From assembly GCA_963691835.1 (NCBI GenBank), contig OY829383.1:2604001-2668000 (forward strand): 64,000 nucleotides of DNA. The letters run 5' to 3'. The stretch comes from G963691835 sp963691835. Lineage in GTDB: Bacteria; Pseudomonadota; Alphaproteobacteria; Thalassobaculales; Thalassobaculaceae. Shown here piece after piece: positions 33,274 through 42,386 of the stretch. Numbering within the stretch: position 1 is the first letter of the stretch; each line of letters opens with the position of its first letter. The notes beneath the pieces were generated by a model. It had not been told where the DNA came from. It saw nothing but the letters and a program-made list of their open reading frames with translations, and made no database searches. The position numbers were made by a program, and so were the translations under genes.

Positions 33274-35394
33274 TCAGGTATCCACCGACGGCGTCGTGGT
33301 GAGCTGGACAAGGCCATCGACGGCCAGAACGCCATCCCCGGCCGCTCTCACAATCAGCGGATTGATCTCCGCTTCCATGACGCCCGGCTCATTGGCCAAT
33401 GTGGACAATGCAGCAATGGCGGCTGCCAGAGCAGCGGCGTCACCGGGCGGCAAACCGCGGTAGCCAAGAACTGGCGACAGGCCTCGAACCTCGCCGATCA
33501 TTGCCGCCGCTTCGTCCCGGGTCACCGGCGCGGTTCTGAGAGAAGCGTCCTGCCAGAGCTCCGCCAGCCGCCCGCCCGTGGCAAGAGTGACGACGGGACC
33601 TGCCTCTGGGTCGACCCGGTAGCCCACAAGCGCCTCTGCGACACCGTGCATCATCGGTTGGACCATGATGCCCGAAAGGGCGGCATCCGGCATCTTCCGG
33701 CGGACACTCTCAACAATGCGGTCCCGGGCGGCCAGGAGCCCATTCCGATCGGCAATGTCGAGGACGACTCCACCCGCTTCCGTCTTGTGGGGGATGTCCT
33801 GGGACAGGATCTTGGCGGCGACCGGCCAGGCCAATCGATCTGTCGTCTCCTCCGGGACCTCCCCATCGACGGGGATGAGAGCGGACGTCACAACCGGGAT
33901 GCCGAGTGCTGTGAGAAGCTCCGATGACCGGGCCTCGTCCAGAACACCGCCGCCGCTCGGCAAGCCAAGCGCCGGACGCGCCGTGTCGGGCATGGTGCGG
34001 GGTGTCTTCCAACGCAACAGGGCGGCCAGTCCGTCCGCGCAGCTCTCCGCGGTTCTGAAAGCTGGAACGCCGGCGGCAGCCAGTGCGGCCAACGAAGCAT
34101 CGGCCTGTGGCACCATGAAGGCGGCAAGAGGTGTGGGGTGACCGGCGAGGTCGACGATCGGCTGAACAGCCAGGTCAGGATGAAACTGGGCCGATGATCC
34201 CACAACGGCGACAACGGCCGAGAACTCGCCGCTGTCGAGCAGGCCTTTGAGGACGGTCATCATCGTCTCGTATCGCGCCCCCGCGAGTGTGACGTCGGTA
34301 AGCCGGCCGGCTGAGATCCGAATGCCGTCTTCCGCGAACCGCGCCCGCAGTTCCGGTGACGGCCCGTCGACGGTAATGCCGAGCGAACCAAGCCGGTCAA
34401 CGACCATGGCCCCCCCGCCACCTGTCGTCGTCACGACGGCGACCGGTCGATCGGGCCTCAGCATTGATGGCTTGCGGTGGCGGAAAAGGCTTGGGCTCTC
34501 AAACAGGGCCTCGAACTGTTCCAAACGGACGATGCCCGCATCCTCCAGGAACCGGTCGGCCGCGGCGTCCGATCCGACCAAGGCTCCCGTGTGCGAGACC
34601 GCCAGTTCCCGTCCGGCATCGGACCGGCCGAGCTTGTACGCCAGGACAGGCTTTCCCGCCGCCGCCGCCGCTTCTCCAAAGGCGCGGAGCCCTTCCCGGT
34701 CGCGCAGTGTTTCGAGAAAGAGGACGAAGCCATCCACATCCTCTTCCTCCACGGCGGCGAGACCGATTGACCCGACTCCGAGATCCGCTTCGTTGCCGAC
34801 CGATATCAGACTGGACCAGCCGATGCCGCGCGCTTGGGCGCGGGACAGCAGTGTGCCGATCAGGCTGCCGCTTTGAGACAGGGCCATGATGCGTCCCGGA
34901 AGCAGCCGGTCCGTGTCCAACGCGGCGTTGACGCTCAGTGCTGTGCGGGCGTTGCAAGAGATCACGCCCATGCTGTTGGGTCCCAAGAGCCGCATGCCCG
35001 CAGCACGAGCCGTCTCCGCAAGACGGCGCTGCCGTTCCGCCCCTTCGGCGCCTGTCTCCGCGAAGCCATCCGCCAGAACGGTCACAACACGTGCGCCAGC
35101 GGCGGCCGCCTCTTCGACGGCCTTTTCCGCGAGATCAGTCCCCACAACGATATAGACATGGTCCACGGGGCCGGGGATGTCGGACAAGGCCGGCCAAGCC
35201 CGCTCACCCAAGACGGTTCCCCGTCGTGGGTTCACCGGATAGACGGTGCCGCTGTAGCCGTGAGCGCGAAGATACCTCAGCGGCCGGGCGGGCGTTGCCT
35301 TCGGATTGTCACTGGCGCCGACGAGCGCGACGGCGCGCGGCCTGATGAGGGCGTCCAGGAATGGTGCGCCGTTTTCTACTTGGCTTTGTGGCAT
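33274..35394 (-). CDS. Acyl-CoA synthetase (NDP-forming), fused alpha/beta
   Basis: 706 residues. The N-terminal CoA-binding Rossmann domain (PRAVALVGASDNP, about 19-31), two succinyl-CoA-ligase-like flavodoxin domains with the phospho-His in LAVSHTGALVGSD, and a C-terminal ATP-grasp domain (WPVAAKILSQDIPHKTEAGG; EINPLIV) are in the order of acetate--CoA ligase family proteins (AcdA/Pat-type). It should make an acyl-CoA from acid, ATP and CoA with ADP as product. It is 28 bp upstream of the lyase in the same direction, suggesting both act on one acid or its CoA ester. Confidence 0.87.
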   Translation of the reverse strand: MPQSQVENGAPFLDALIRPRAVALVGASDNPKATPARPLRYLRAHGYSGTVYPVNPRRGTVLGERAWPALSDIPGPVDHVYIVVGTDLAEKAVEEAAAAGARVVTVLADGFAETGAEGAERQRRLAETARAAGMRLLGPNSMGVISCNARTALSVNAALDTDRLLPGRIMALSQSGSLIGTLLSRAQARGIGWSSLISVGNEADLGVGSIGLAAVEEEDVDGFVLFLETLRDREGLRAFGEAAAAAGKPVLAYKLGRSDAGRELAVSHTGALVGSDAAADRFLEDAGIVRLEQFEALFESPSLFRHRKPSMLRPDRPVAVVTTTGGGGAMVVDRLGSLGITVDGPSPELRARFAEDGIRISAGRLTDVTLAGARYETMMTVLKGLLDSGEFSAVVAVVGSSAQFHPDLAVQPIVDLAGHPTPLAAFMVPQADASLAALAAAGVPAFRTAESCADGLAALLRWKTPRTMPDTARPALGLPSGGGVLDEARSSELLTALGIPVVTSALIPVDGEVPEETTDRLAWPVAAKILSQDIPHKTEAGGVVLDIADRNGLLAARDRIVESVRRKMPDAALSGIMVQPMMHGVAEALVGYRVDPEAGPVVTLATGGRLAELWQDASLRTAPVTRDEAAAMIGEVRGLSPVLGYRGLPPGDAAALAAAIAALSTLANEPGVMEAEINPLIVRAAGDGVLAVDGLVQLTTTPSVDT

Positions 35395-35651
35395 GTTTGG
35401 ATCTGGGAATTGGCGGAACGTTTCTAATTGTGAACTACCATACCATTGAGGTGATGGTTCACGATTTTAGAGGTCTTTATCGAAAGACATACGTTACCCT
35501 GCGGATATTAATCGATTGAAAAGAAATTTGGCTTATCTAGCCTCCTGTCGGGGGCGTTGTGGTCGCAATTGCTTGCAAAACTAATTGCCATTAAGAGCCG
35601 AGCCTAACTGCCGATCTAATTTTTTTGGTTTCTCTTGGAAGGTCCCTATCC

Positions 35652-36035
35652 GTGGGTTTTGGACGAACGAGCAGCGAGGCGATCCCGGGGTCTGCCCCCG
35701 TGTTCCGACAGAAAACCCTCGACGATCTCGCGGCTATGATCCCGGCTGAGACCTTTAACGACATCATTGGCCGGACACTCGACATGATGGGCCAAGCAGT
35801 TTCAACGCTTGGCACTTCCGCTCTGGACGATCATGGGCAACGTATCGAGTTCCACAAAATGATCGCCATTGCCGGGAATGTCGGGCTTGAGGAGCTCAGT
35901 ACTCTTTCGAGGTCTATGGAGGCCCGGCTGATCGCGGGCGAAGTTATCGAGCCACTCGAAATGGACAGCTATCTTGTGAAAGCGAATCAGGGCATTGAGT
36001 CTATTCGCTCGTATATCGGCGCCAACGGGGGATAG
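35652..36035 (+). CDS. HPt-domain (histidine phosphotransfer) protein
   Basis: 127 residues from a GTG at 35652 with GGAAGG 9 bases upstream. A helical domain contains EFHKMIAIAGNVGLEEL, which matches the HPt phosphorylation helix (HxLKGxAxxxG) with H68 as the phosphoacceptor, then the second helix LSRSMEARL. Such proteins pass phosphate between a hybrid kinase and a receiver. A receiver gene follows 26 bp downstream. The AT-rich 257-bp region upstream presumably holds the promoter. Confidence 0.65.
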   Translation: MGFGRTSSEAIPGSAPVFRQKTLDDLAAMIPAETFNDIIGRTLDMMGQAVSTLGTSALDDHGQRIEFHKMIAIAGNVGLEELSTLSRSMEARLIAGEVIEPLEMDSYLVKANQGIESIRSYIGANGG

Positions 36036-36061
36036 GCGCCGCGCGGGGGCCGCCAAAGACC

Positions 36062-36547
36062 ATGCGCAAGCCAAACAATGATATCCTGCTGCTCGAAGAT
36101 GATGCGGTTCAGGTGCTATTGTTTGTATCGTCGTCCATGCCCACTTGGGGCGACGTGGTGACGTTCTCCGAAGTCGATGATGCCTTGCGGACGGCGCGCA
36201 AACGCAAGTCTGGGCTGTTCGTGGTCGACTTGGGTGTCTATGCGCGGGTCGGCAACTACGCCGCCGATGCTGGTGTCCGATTCATCGCAGAGGTCCGGCA
36301 GGAGCAGAGCAAGACGGTCCCGATCGTCGTTGCAACCAGCTCCCGCGACCCTGGCGACATCCTGCCGAGTTTCCTGGCGGGGGCCGACGACTACGTGCTG
36401 AAGGACGAAGGGATGCCGCAGCTGATCACGCGGCTCGACAGTTGGATCAAGCACATTCCCTATACGGAAGTTCAGTTGGAAAAGAAGCGCCAGGGCGTGA
36501 TCAAGCTGCTGGAGCGCATGACGGCCAACGACATTCAACTCATTTAG
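36062..36547 (+). CDS. Stand-alone response-regulator receiver protein
   Basis: 161 residues. Receiver features: acidic pocket E12-D13-D14 (LLLEDDAVQ), phospho-acceptor D56 (FVVDLG), T92/S93 (VVATSSRD) and K114 (DDYVLKDEG). After residue ~130 only a helical tail (KKRQGVIKLLERM) follows; there is no DNA-binding, GGDEF or enzymatic output. It likely acts by protein-protein contact or as a phosphate sink, with the HPt protein encoded just upstream as partner. Its start has only a weak ribosome site, compatible with coupling to the HPt gene. Confidence 0.82.
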   Translation: MRKPNNDILLLEDDAVQVLLFVSSSMPTWGDVVTFSEVDDALRTARKRKSGLFVVDLGVYARVGNYAADAGVRFIAEVRQEQSKTVPIVVATSSRDPGDILPSFLAGADDYVLKDEGMPQLITRLDSWIKHIPYTEVQLEKKRQGVIKLLERMTANDIQLI

Positions 36548-36571
36548 GGACGTTGACCCGATTTAAATCGT

Positions 36572-37228
36572 TCAGGGTTCGGCGTCCGGTTGCCGGTCAG
36601 GATGGGCGTCCGCGATCTCTGCCACCGCGGTCGCCGCGTCCCAGATCCTCATCACGGTTGGATAGGGCGTCAGGTCCATATCGTGTCTGAACGCGTTGAA
36701 GATCTGTGGGATGAGGCACGTGTCCGCGAGGCCCGGGGTATCTCCGTGCACAAAACGGCCGGTCCTGTCGTCGCTTGCCAGAAGCTCTTCGATCGCGGCG
36801 AACCCGTCGGCGATCCACTTGTTGTACCAGGTGATCATCTCCTCCTCGGAGTGACCGAGCGGCCCGCGGATGTACTTCAGGATCCGGAGATTGTTCACGG
36901 GATGGATATCGCAGCACACGATGTTCGCGATGGCACGGACCCGCGCGCGGCCGAGGGGGTCGGGCGGCAAAAGCGGCGGAGTGTCCGGGTAGACCTCGTC
37001 GAGATATTCCAGGATCGCCGGCGATTGAATGAGCGTCTCGCCCTGGTCGATCAGCGCCGGGACGAAGCCTTGGGGCTGAATCTCACGGAACGTCTCTTTC
37101 CGCTGGTCACCGCGCCGCAGATGCACCGAAACGCTCTCGTAGGATAATCCCTTGAGATTGAGCGCTATTCGAAGGCGATAGGCCGCCGAAGACCGGAAAT
37201 AGCCGTAAAGGATGCGCGAGTCCGACAT
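36572..37228 (-). CDS. maiA: Maleylacetoacetate isomerase / zeta-class glutathione S-transferase
   Basis: 218 residues, the usual MaiA length. The thioredoxin-fold N-domain has the zeta-class glutathione motif SSAAYRLRIALNLKG and QPQGFVPALIDQG, QSPAILEYLDE. The C-domain has IHPVNNLRILKYI and the conserved GDTPGLADTCLIPQ. It isomerises maleylacetoacetate to fumarylacetoacetate in tyrosine/homogentisate breakdown, using glutathione. The partners hmgA and fahA are not in this window. Convergent with the receiver gene. Confidence 0.85.
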   Translation of the reverse strand: MSDSRILYGYFRSSAAYRLRIALNLKGLSYESVSVHLRRGDQRKETFREIQPQGFVPALIDQGETLIQSPAILEYLDEVYPDTPPLLPPDPLGRARVRAIANIVCCDIHPVNNLRILKYIRGPLGHSEEEMITWYNKWIADGFAAIEELLASDDRTGRFVHGDTPGLADTCLIPQIFNAFRHDMDLTPYPTVMRIWDAATAVAEIADAHPDRQPDAEP

Positions 37229-37270
37229 ACTGAGATACTGACGGACGCATTCGCCGGTGGCCAGTCCCCG

Positions 37271-37720
37271 TTACCCGAACAGTTTGCCGAGACCCGATCC
37301 AGCATAGTTCACCGCGAACAGGGCCCCCAGGCCGGCAAGCAGCAACACCACCAACCAAAGCACCGCCTTAAACGCCACGGAAAGATCCGAGGAGCGTTTT
37401 GGCGGCGCGCCTTTCGCCCTCTTCTTGAAATCCACATCGGATTTCGGCCCTGGCGATGCCGCGGGCGCTTCCTTGGCGGCTGGGGCGGGAGCGGCCTTCT
37501 TCTCCCGGGGCGCTTTGGACGTGTCGTAGACGACGAATTCCTTTCCGTCACCGGTCGCGGGATCATAGGTGTCCTTGATGACCTTGATGCCCTCGAAGCG
37601 CTTTTCCCCGAAAAGGGATTTTGCGACCTCAATGGCTGAGTCCTTGTCGCCGTACGTGGAATCGACCACCCATTCGCCGCCCTTGAGCGTGTGAACCTCA
37701 AAGATCGTTTGAACTGACAT
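37271..37720 (-). CDS. Conserved hypothetical protein with C-terminal membrane anchor
   Basis: 149 residues. The N-terminal ~70 residues form a compact domain (TIFEVHTLKGGEWVVDSTYG, SLFGEKRFEGIKVIKDTYD). Then comes an Ala/Pro/Lys-rich linker (about 72-110) and one transmembrane helix near the C-terminus (AVLWLVVLLLAGLGALFAV), giving a tail-anchored, cytoplasm-facing topology. I recognise no functional family. It is upstream of maiA in the same direction, with 42 bp between them. Confidence 0.65.
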   Translation of the reverse strand: MSVQTIFEVHTLKGGEWVVDSTYGDKDSAIEVAKSLFGEKRFEGIKVIKDTYDPATGDGKEFVVYDTSKAPREKKAAPAPAAKEAPAASPGPKSDVDFKKRAKGAPPKRSSDLSVAFKAVLWLVVLLLAGLGALFAVNYAGSGLGKLFG

Positions 37721-37905
37721 GGCGAACCCGTCTCCCGAAACGCGCGTCTACGCGAATGCTGCTCCTTCTACCCAAATAGGGCAGCGAGGAAAAGCATTGC
37801 TACGGTAGAAACCATTCATGATTCTGGCGGCAAATCGTGAAGATTGCGTCAACTTGGATCATCCGGGCACCGGCAATCAGACAGAACGTTGGGAGGGACA
37901 GGAAA

Positions 37906-38664
37906 ATGCGGCTCAAAGACAAGGTTGGGATCGTTACCGGGGCGGGCTCCGGGTTCGGAGAAGGAATCGCGAAGGGATACGCCGCCGAAGGTGCGTCTGT
38001 CGTGATCAACGACATCAATGAGCAGGCGGGGCGGCGGGTTGCCCGCGAGATCGAGGATTCGGGCGGAAAAGCGAGCTATGTCTTCGCCGATGTGACTTCC
38101 GACGGCGATGTGGCCGCCATGGTGGATGAAACGTTTTCTCTCTATGGCCGGCTGGACGTTGTGATGAACAACGCGGGCTACACCTATGTGAACCGCTGGC
38201 TGCTCGATGTGGATGAGGACGAGTTCGACAAGGTCTTCGACGTCAACGTGAAGGCGCTGTACCTGTCCGCGAAGCACGTGGTGCCTCGGTTCATGGAACT
38301 CGGCGGTGGGTGTTTTCTGACGGTCGCCTCCACGGCGGGTCTCCGGCCTCGGCCCGGCCTTACCTGGTACAACGCCAGCAAAGGGGCGGCGATCACCTTG
38401 ACCAAATCGATGGCGGTTGAGCTGGCCCCCCACAATATCCGCGTCAACTGCCTCTGCCCGGTGCTTGGCGACACGGGCATGACGGACCGGTTCGTCGGTG
38501 GCGAGGTGACCCCAGACGTCATGTCGAAGTTCGTGTCGACGATCCCGCTTGGCCGGATGAGCACGCCCGCCGACCTCGCCAACGCGGCGATCTTCCTCGC
38601 CGACCCGGCCAGTTCCTTCCTGACAGGCTTGGCACTGGAGGTGGACGGAGGCCGCTGTATCTAG
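37906..38664 (+). CDS. Short-chain dehydrogenase/reductase (SDR)
   Basis: 252 residues from the ATG at 37906, with GGGAGGGACAGG upstream. Classical SDR: TGAGSGFGEG cofactor loop, NNAG, Ser in ASTAGLRPRPG and the catalytic YNASKGA. D42 region VVINDINE suggests NAD(H). Similar to 3-oxoacyl-ACP reductase (FabG)-like and glucose-dehydrogenase-like SDRs, which cannot be told apart by sequence here. It stands alone, convergent with purH. Confidence 0.87.
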   Translation: MRLKDKVGIVTGAGSGFGEGIAKGYAAEGASVVINDINEQAGRRVAREIEDSGGKASYVFADVTSDGDVAAMVDETFSLYGRLDVVMNNAGYTYVNRWLLDVDEDEFDKVFDVNVKALYLSAKHVVPRFMELGGGCFLTVASTAGLRPRPGLTWYNASKGAAITLTKSMAVELAPHNIRVNCLCPVLGDTGMTDRFVGGEVTPDVMSKFVSTIPLGRMSTPADLANAAIFLADPASSFLTGLALEVDGGRCI

Positions 38665-38680
38665 CGGCGGACCTTCCGGA

Positions 38681-40273
38681 TCAGTGCCGGAAGTGCCGCA
38701 TGCCGGTCAGCACCATGGCGAGGCCCTTTTCGTCGGCCGCCGCGATCACCGCGTCATCCCGCATGGAGCCACCCGGCTGAATGACAGCCGTGGCTCCGGC
38801 TTCGGCGGCGGCGAGCAGGCCGTCAGGGAAGGGGAAAAACGCGTCGGACGCCACCGCCGAGCCGATCGTCAGCGGCTCAGGCAATCCGGCCGTCTGCGCT
38901 GCTTCCTTCGCCTTGATCGCAGCGATACGGGAGCTGTCGACCCGGCTCATCTGCCCGGCGCCGATCCCGGCCGTCGCGCCGTCCTTCACGTAGACGATCG
39001 CGTTTGACTTGACGTGCTTGGCCACCCGGAAGGCGACGATCAGGTCGCGCATCTCCTGATCCGTGGGCGCGCGTTTCGTGACGACTTGCAGATCGGACGG
39101 CGAAATGCTCCCGGCGTCTCTGTCCTGAACCAGCAGACCGCCTGCAATCGGCTTCAAGGCAAGGCCGGGTGTCGCGGGGTCCGGCAGGCCCCCGGCCGTC
39201 AGCAGCCGGACGTTCTGCTTGGCGGCGAAGACCGCCCTGGCCCCGTCCGTTACCTCCGGCGCGATGACGACCTCGGTGAAGATCTCGAGAATGGCGCGGG
39301 CTGTCTCCTCATCGAGGGGGCGGTTCAGTGCGACGATCCCGCCGAAAGCGCTGACCGGGTCGCAGGCACGGGCCCGCATGTAGGCCGACAGGAGCGAGTC
39401 GTCGACGGCGACCCCGCATGGGTTCGCGTGTTTGATAATGGCCACGGCCGGGGTGTCGAACTCCGCCACCAACTCGTACGCTGCATCCGTATCGGAGAGA
39501 TTGTTGTAGCTGAGCGCCTTGCCCTGCAGGATCTCCGCGCCCATCACGCCGGCGCGTTGCTCCGCCGTCTCATAAGCCACGGCCGTTTGATGCGGGTTCT
39601 CGCCGTACCGCATTTCCCGGGGGGCCGAGCCCGCCATCACGAACCGGCGCGGGGATGTGTCTTCCACCTCCCGGTTCAGCCATCCCGCAATCGCGGCATC
39701 GTAGGCAGCGGTTCTGGCAAACGCGGTTGCTGCAAGCTTCCGCCGGAACAACGCCGACGTCGCGCCGCCGTTGGCGTCAAGCTCGGCAAGCAATCCGTCG
39801 TAGTCCTCCACGTCAACCACGACGGCGATCCGCTCGTGGGTTTTGGAGGCGGCGCGGATCATCGCGGGCCCGCCGATATCGATCGTCTCGACGTGGTCTG
39901 TGTAGGAACCGCCCCGTGCGACCGTTTCCTCGAACGGGTAGAGGTTGACCACCAGGAGGTCGATCGCCGTGATCCCATGACTTTCCATCGCCTCCGCATG
40001 ATGGGCGAGGCGCGGCAGGCCAAGCAGACCGCCGTGAATGCGCGGGTGGAGCGTTTTCACCCTGCCGTCCATGATCTCTGGAAATCCGGTGACGTCCGAA
40101 ACCTCGGTCACCGGGATACCGGCGCCCGCAAGCGTCTTGGCGGTCCCCCCGGTCGACAGAATTTCCACACCCCGGTCCGCCAGCGCCAGGCCAAGTGCCT
40201 CAAGACCCGTCTTGTCCGAAACGGAGAGGAGCGCGCGGCGCACGGGAGCGAGGTTCTGAGTGTCGGCATTCAT
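38681..40273 (-). CDS. purH: Bifunctional AICAR transformylase / IMP cyclohydrolase
   Basis: 530 residues, the normal PurH length. The N-terminal MGS-like IMP cyclohydrolase domain begins RRALLSVSDKTGLEALG with STGGTAKTL and DGRVKTLHPRIHGGLL. The C-terminal transformylase domain has ENPHQTA, KALSYNNLSDTDAA, IIKHANPCG and SDAFFPFPDG. It performs the last two steps of purine synthesis in the cytoplasm. The start gives a standard N-terminus. A drug/metabolite exporter gene follows 32 bp upstream of its start on the same strand. Confidence 0.97.
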   Translation of the reverse strand: MNADTQNLAPVRRALLSVSDKTGLEALGLALADRGVEILSTGGTAKTLAGAGIPVTEVSDVTGFPEIMDGRVKTLHPRIHGGLLGLPRLAHHAEAMESHGITAIDLLVVNLYPFEETVARGGSYTDHVETIDIGGPAMIRAASKTHERIAVVVDVEDYDGLLAELDANGGATSALFRRKLAATAFARTAAYDAAIAGWLNREVEDTSPRRFVMAGSAPREMRYGENPHQTAVAYETAEQRAGVMGAEILQGKALSYNNLSDTDAAYELVAEFDTPAVAIIKHANPCGVAVDDSLLSAYMRARACDPVSAFGGIVALNRPLDEETARAILEIFTEVVIAPEVTDGARAVFAAKQNVRLLTAGGLPDPATPGLALKPIAGGLLVQDRDAGSISPSDLQVVTKRAPTDQEMRDLIVAFRVAKHVKSNAIVYVKDGATAGIGAGQMSRVDSSRIAAIKAKEAAQTAGLPEPLTIGSAVASDAFFPFPDGLLAAAEAGATAVIQPGGSMRDDAVIAAADEKGLAMVLTGMRHFRH

Positions 40274-40305
40274 GGGGATTGATTCCGTAAGCGGTCAGGG
40301 GTGGA

Positions 40306-41265
40306 TCAACGGGGCTTATCGTCCGTGGGCGGCAGGCGGTCAACCGCCGTCGAGGGTGGCCGCTCGACCCGTCCCTCCCGTTTGAGGCGGGCCTCCCGGA
40401 CGCCGATATAGGTGGTGGCGGAGAAGATCATCAGGCCTCCAATCCAAACCCACATCGTCGGAATCTCGCCGAACAGAAGGAAGCCGAACATCGCCCCCCA
40501 GATCAGTTTGGTGAAGTCGACTGGCAGCACGACCGTGGCATCCGCGACTTTGAGGGCCTGGTTCATGCTCATCTGTGCCACGGTCCCGATGCAGGCGAGG
40601 ATCAGTAGCACGATCAATTGTTCGACCGTCGGCCAAATCCAGAACGGCAAGGCGGCAATCAGGGTGATCGGCGAGAGAAAGACGGACACGTAAACGGTGA
40701 TGGTGACCGACGATTCCGTCCGGGTCAGGATCTTGATGATCATCAGGGCACCGGCCCAGATCACAGAAGAGACGACGATCAGGATCGGGCCGAGATCCAT
40801 CGGAACCACACCGGGCCTTAAAACGACAAGCGTTCCGGCGAAGCCGATCAGGATGGCGGTCCACCGTCTGAGACGGACGACCTCACCCAGGACGAAGATG
40901 GCGAACACGGTCGCGAAGAGCGGGGCCGTGAAGCTGAGAGCCGTCGCCATCGCCAGTTCCGTCTGTGCGAGACCGTAGAAGAAACACAGCATGGCGACGG
41001 CGTTGATCGCCCCGCGGGTCGCCAATAAACCCAGCCGGTTGGTCCGGAATGGCTCGAAACCCTGGCGGATGAAGATCGGCGCAAGGGCCACAAACGCAAA
41101 AAAGACCCGGAAGAAGGCGATCTCGAAGGCGTGCAGGCCGGTTGCCGCCATGTACCGGATCAACGCATGCATACCGGCGAACGCGACGGCCGAGAGACCC
41201 ATCAGCAAAAGCCCCTGCAAAGGGGCCGGCACGGCGTCGAACCGCGCCTTGAGCGAAGCAATCAC
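40306..41265 (-). CDS. EamA/RhaT-type DMT family transporter
   Basis: 319 residues with about ten hydrophobic segments made of two EamA repeats, for example MGLSAVAFAGMHALIRYM and FFRVFFAFVALAPIF in the first half and LPVDFTKLIWGAMFGFLLF in the second. These transporters export amino acids, nucleobases or other metabolites across the inner membrane. The ~25-residue C-terminus is charged and cytoplasmic. The substrate is unknown; proximity to purH may be incidental. Confidence 0.87.
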   Translation of the reverse strand: MIASLKARFDAVPAPLQGLLLMGLSAVAFAGMHALIRYMAATGLHAFEIAFFRVFFAFVALAPIFIRQGFEPFRTNRLGLLATRGAINAVAMLCFFYGLAQTELAMATALSFTAPLFATVFAIFVLGEVVRLRRWTAILIGFAGTLVVLRPGVVPMDLGPILIVVSSVIWAGALMIIKILTRTESSVTITVYVSVFLSPITLIAALPFWIWPTVEQLIVLLILACIGTVAQMSMNQALKVADATVVLPVDFTKLIWGAMFGFLLFGEIPTMWVWIGGLMIFSATTYIGVREARLKREGRVERPPSTAVDRLPPTDDKPR

Positions 41266-41345
41266 GGGAGTGTCCCTAGGGAGAGTGTGGCTCTAACCTA
41301 CCCGGCGGCCACCGGTGGGACGAGAAAAATCAACCGGCCGACGTC

Positions 41346-41888
41346 TCAGATGCGCTCGCTGAGCCAGATCGCGGCTTTCGATACAGAACGGATCGCCCGG
41401 TAGAGCACGGGGTAGCCCGGGGCTTCCAGCCCCTGCTCCTCGATGCCGATGTCGCGATGCTCCAGCTCTTCCTCGCGGAACTTGGCAATGGCCTCGCGAA
41501 GTTCCGGCTCCTCGTCACCCAAGGCGTCGAGCTGCTGGCGATAGTGCTCGTCGATGGTCTCTTCCACCGCGATCGTACACGCCATGGCAGCCTTCTCGCC
41601 AAGCAACGCCGTGCCCGCACCGAGCGCGAAGCCTGCCACGCTCCAGATCGGATGAAACGCGGTCGGCCGTACTTCCCGGTCAACGATCTGCGTTTCGAAG
41701 TAGTTCAGGTGGACCTGTTCCTGGTCCTTCATGTGGCGCAGCGTATCCCCATGGCGGGTGTTGCCGAGGACGGCGATCTGGCCTTCGTAGATCCGCTGGG
41801 CGCCAAACTCGCCCGCGTGATCCACGCGGATGATCCGTTCCAACAGCTTGCGCCGCGCTTCCCGCCGTTCCGTTCCTTTGGTCGCCAT
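41346..41888 (-). CDS. coq7: COQ7-type 5-demethoxyubiquinone hydroxylase
   Basis: 180 residues from the ATG at 41888, with AGGTGAG just upstream; the open frame upstream overlaps the dsbB-like gene. Di-iron ligands of the COQ7 family are visible: E27 in DHAGEFGA, E57-x2-H60 in DQEQVH, and the second-half VEETIDEHY and EELEHRD. It hydroxylates the ring in the penultimate step of ubiquinone synthesis at the membrane. Its presence is typical of alphaproteobacteria, in contrast to UbiF. It shares a compact run with the dsbB-like and YqaA-like genes. Confidence 0.95.
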   Translation of the reverse strand: MATKGTERREARRKLLERIIRVDHAGEFGAQRIYEGQIAVLGNTRHGDTLRHMKDQEQVHLNYFETQIVDREVRPTAFHPIWSVAGFALGAGTALLGEKAAMACTIAVEETIDEHYRQQLDALGDEEPELREAIAKFREEELEHRDIGIEEQGLEAPGYPVLYRAIRSVSKAAIWLSERI

Positions 41889-41892
41889 CATC

Positions 41893-42381
41893 TCACCTGT
41901 CGGCGGACGCCGCAAAGGCGCCCCAGAACCCAAGCATACCGAGCGACACCGACGCGATCCCGTTCCAGCCCGCCATGGAGATCCCGGCGAGCGACCACGC
42001 AATCTCGTCACAACGCACGATCGGCTGGGACATTATCTGGGCCTTCAGGTCCTCAAGGTTAGTCGGGGCGGACGAACTGCCGCAGGATGCCGTCCCCTCC
42101 CACCAGAGTTGCTCAACGCCGACGTGGAACCCGGCGATACCCGCACCGACGAACAAGGCAAGTGAGGCAATCCCAACGAGCCCGCGCGCCGAGCCGGTTC
42201 CGACCATGGGCAGAAGCGCCAGAACGCCCATTAGGATCACGACCCCATGGGGCCATCTCTGCCAGATGCAGAGGATGCAGGGCTGATAGCCGCCGAGATG
42301 CTCAAATGCGTAAGCGCCACCCAGCAAACCGGCGGACCCGAGGACCAGCAGAAACGAAACTCGAGAAAGGCTGAGCGACAT
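41893..42381 (-). CDS. DsbB-like disulfide bond formation membrane protein
   Basis: 162 residues with four hydrophobic segments. Two periplasmic Cys pairs are in the right places: C-I-L-C after GGYQP (with the quinone-region IWQRWPH) and C in TASCG paired with C in IVRCDE. The family reoxidises DsbA-like proteins and passes electrons to ubiquinone. The neighbour coq7 makes ubiquinone, which is a pleasing but unproven link. It ends 4 bp before coq7 and begins 5 bp after the YqaA-like stop. Confidence 0.9.
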   Translation of the reverse strand: MSLSLSRVSFLLVLGSAGLLGGAYAFEHLGGYQPCILCIWQRWPHGVVILMGVLALLPMVGTGSARGLVGIASLALFVGAGIAGFHVGVEQLWWEGTASCGSSSAPTNLEDLKAQIMSQPIVRCDEIAWSLAGISMAGWNGIASVSLGMLGFWGAFAASADR

Positions 42382-42386
42382 GCCGC

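Noticed and set aside
35440..35480. Hairpin GTGAA...TTCAC with inner CCAT/ATGG upstream of the HPt gene
   Set aside because: It needs a 3-nt bulge and has a large loop; too weak to call a regulatory RNA.
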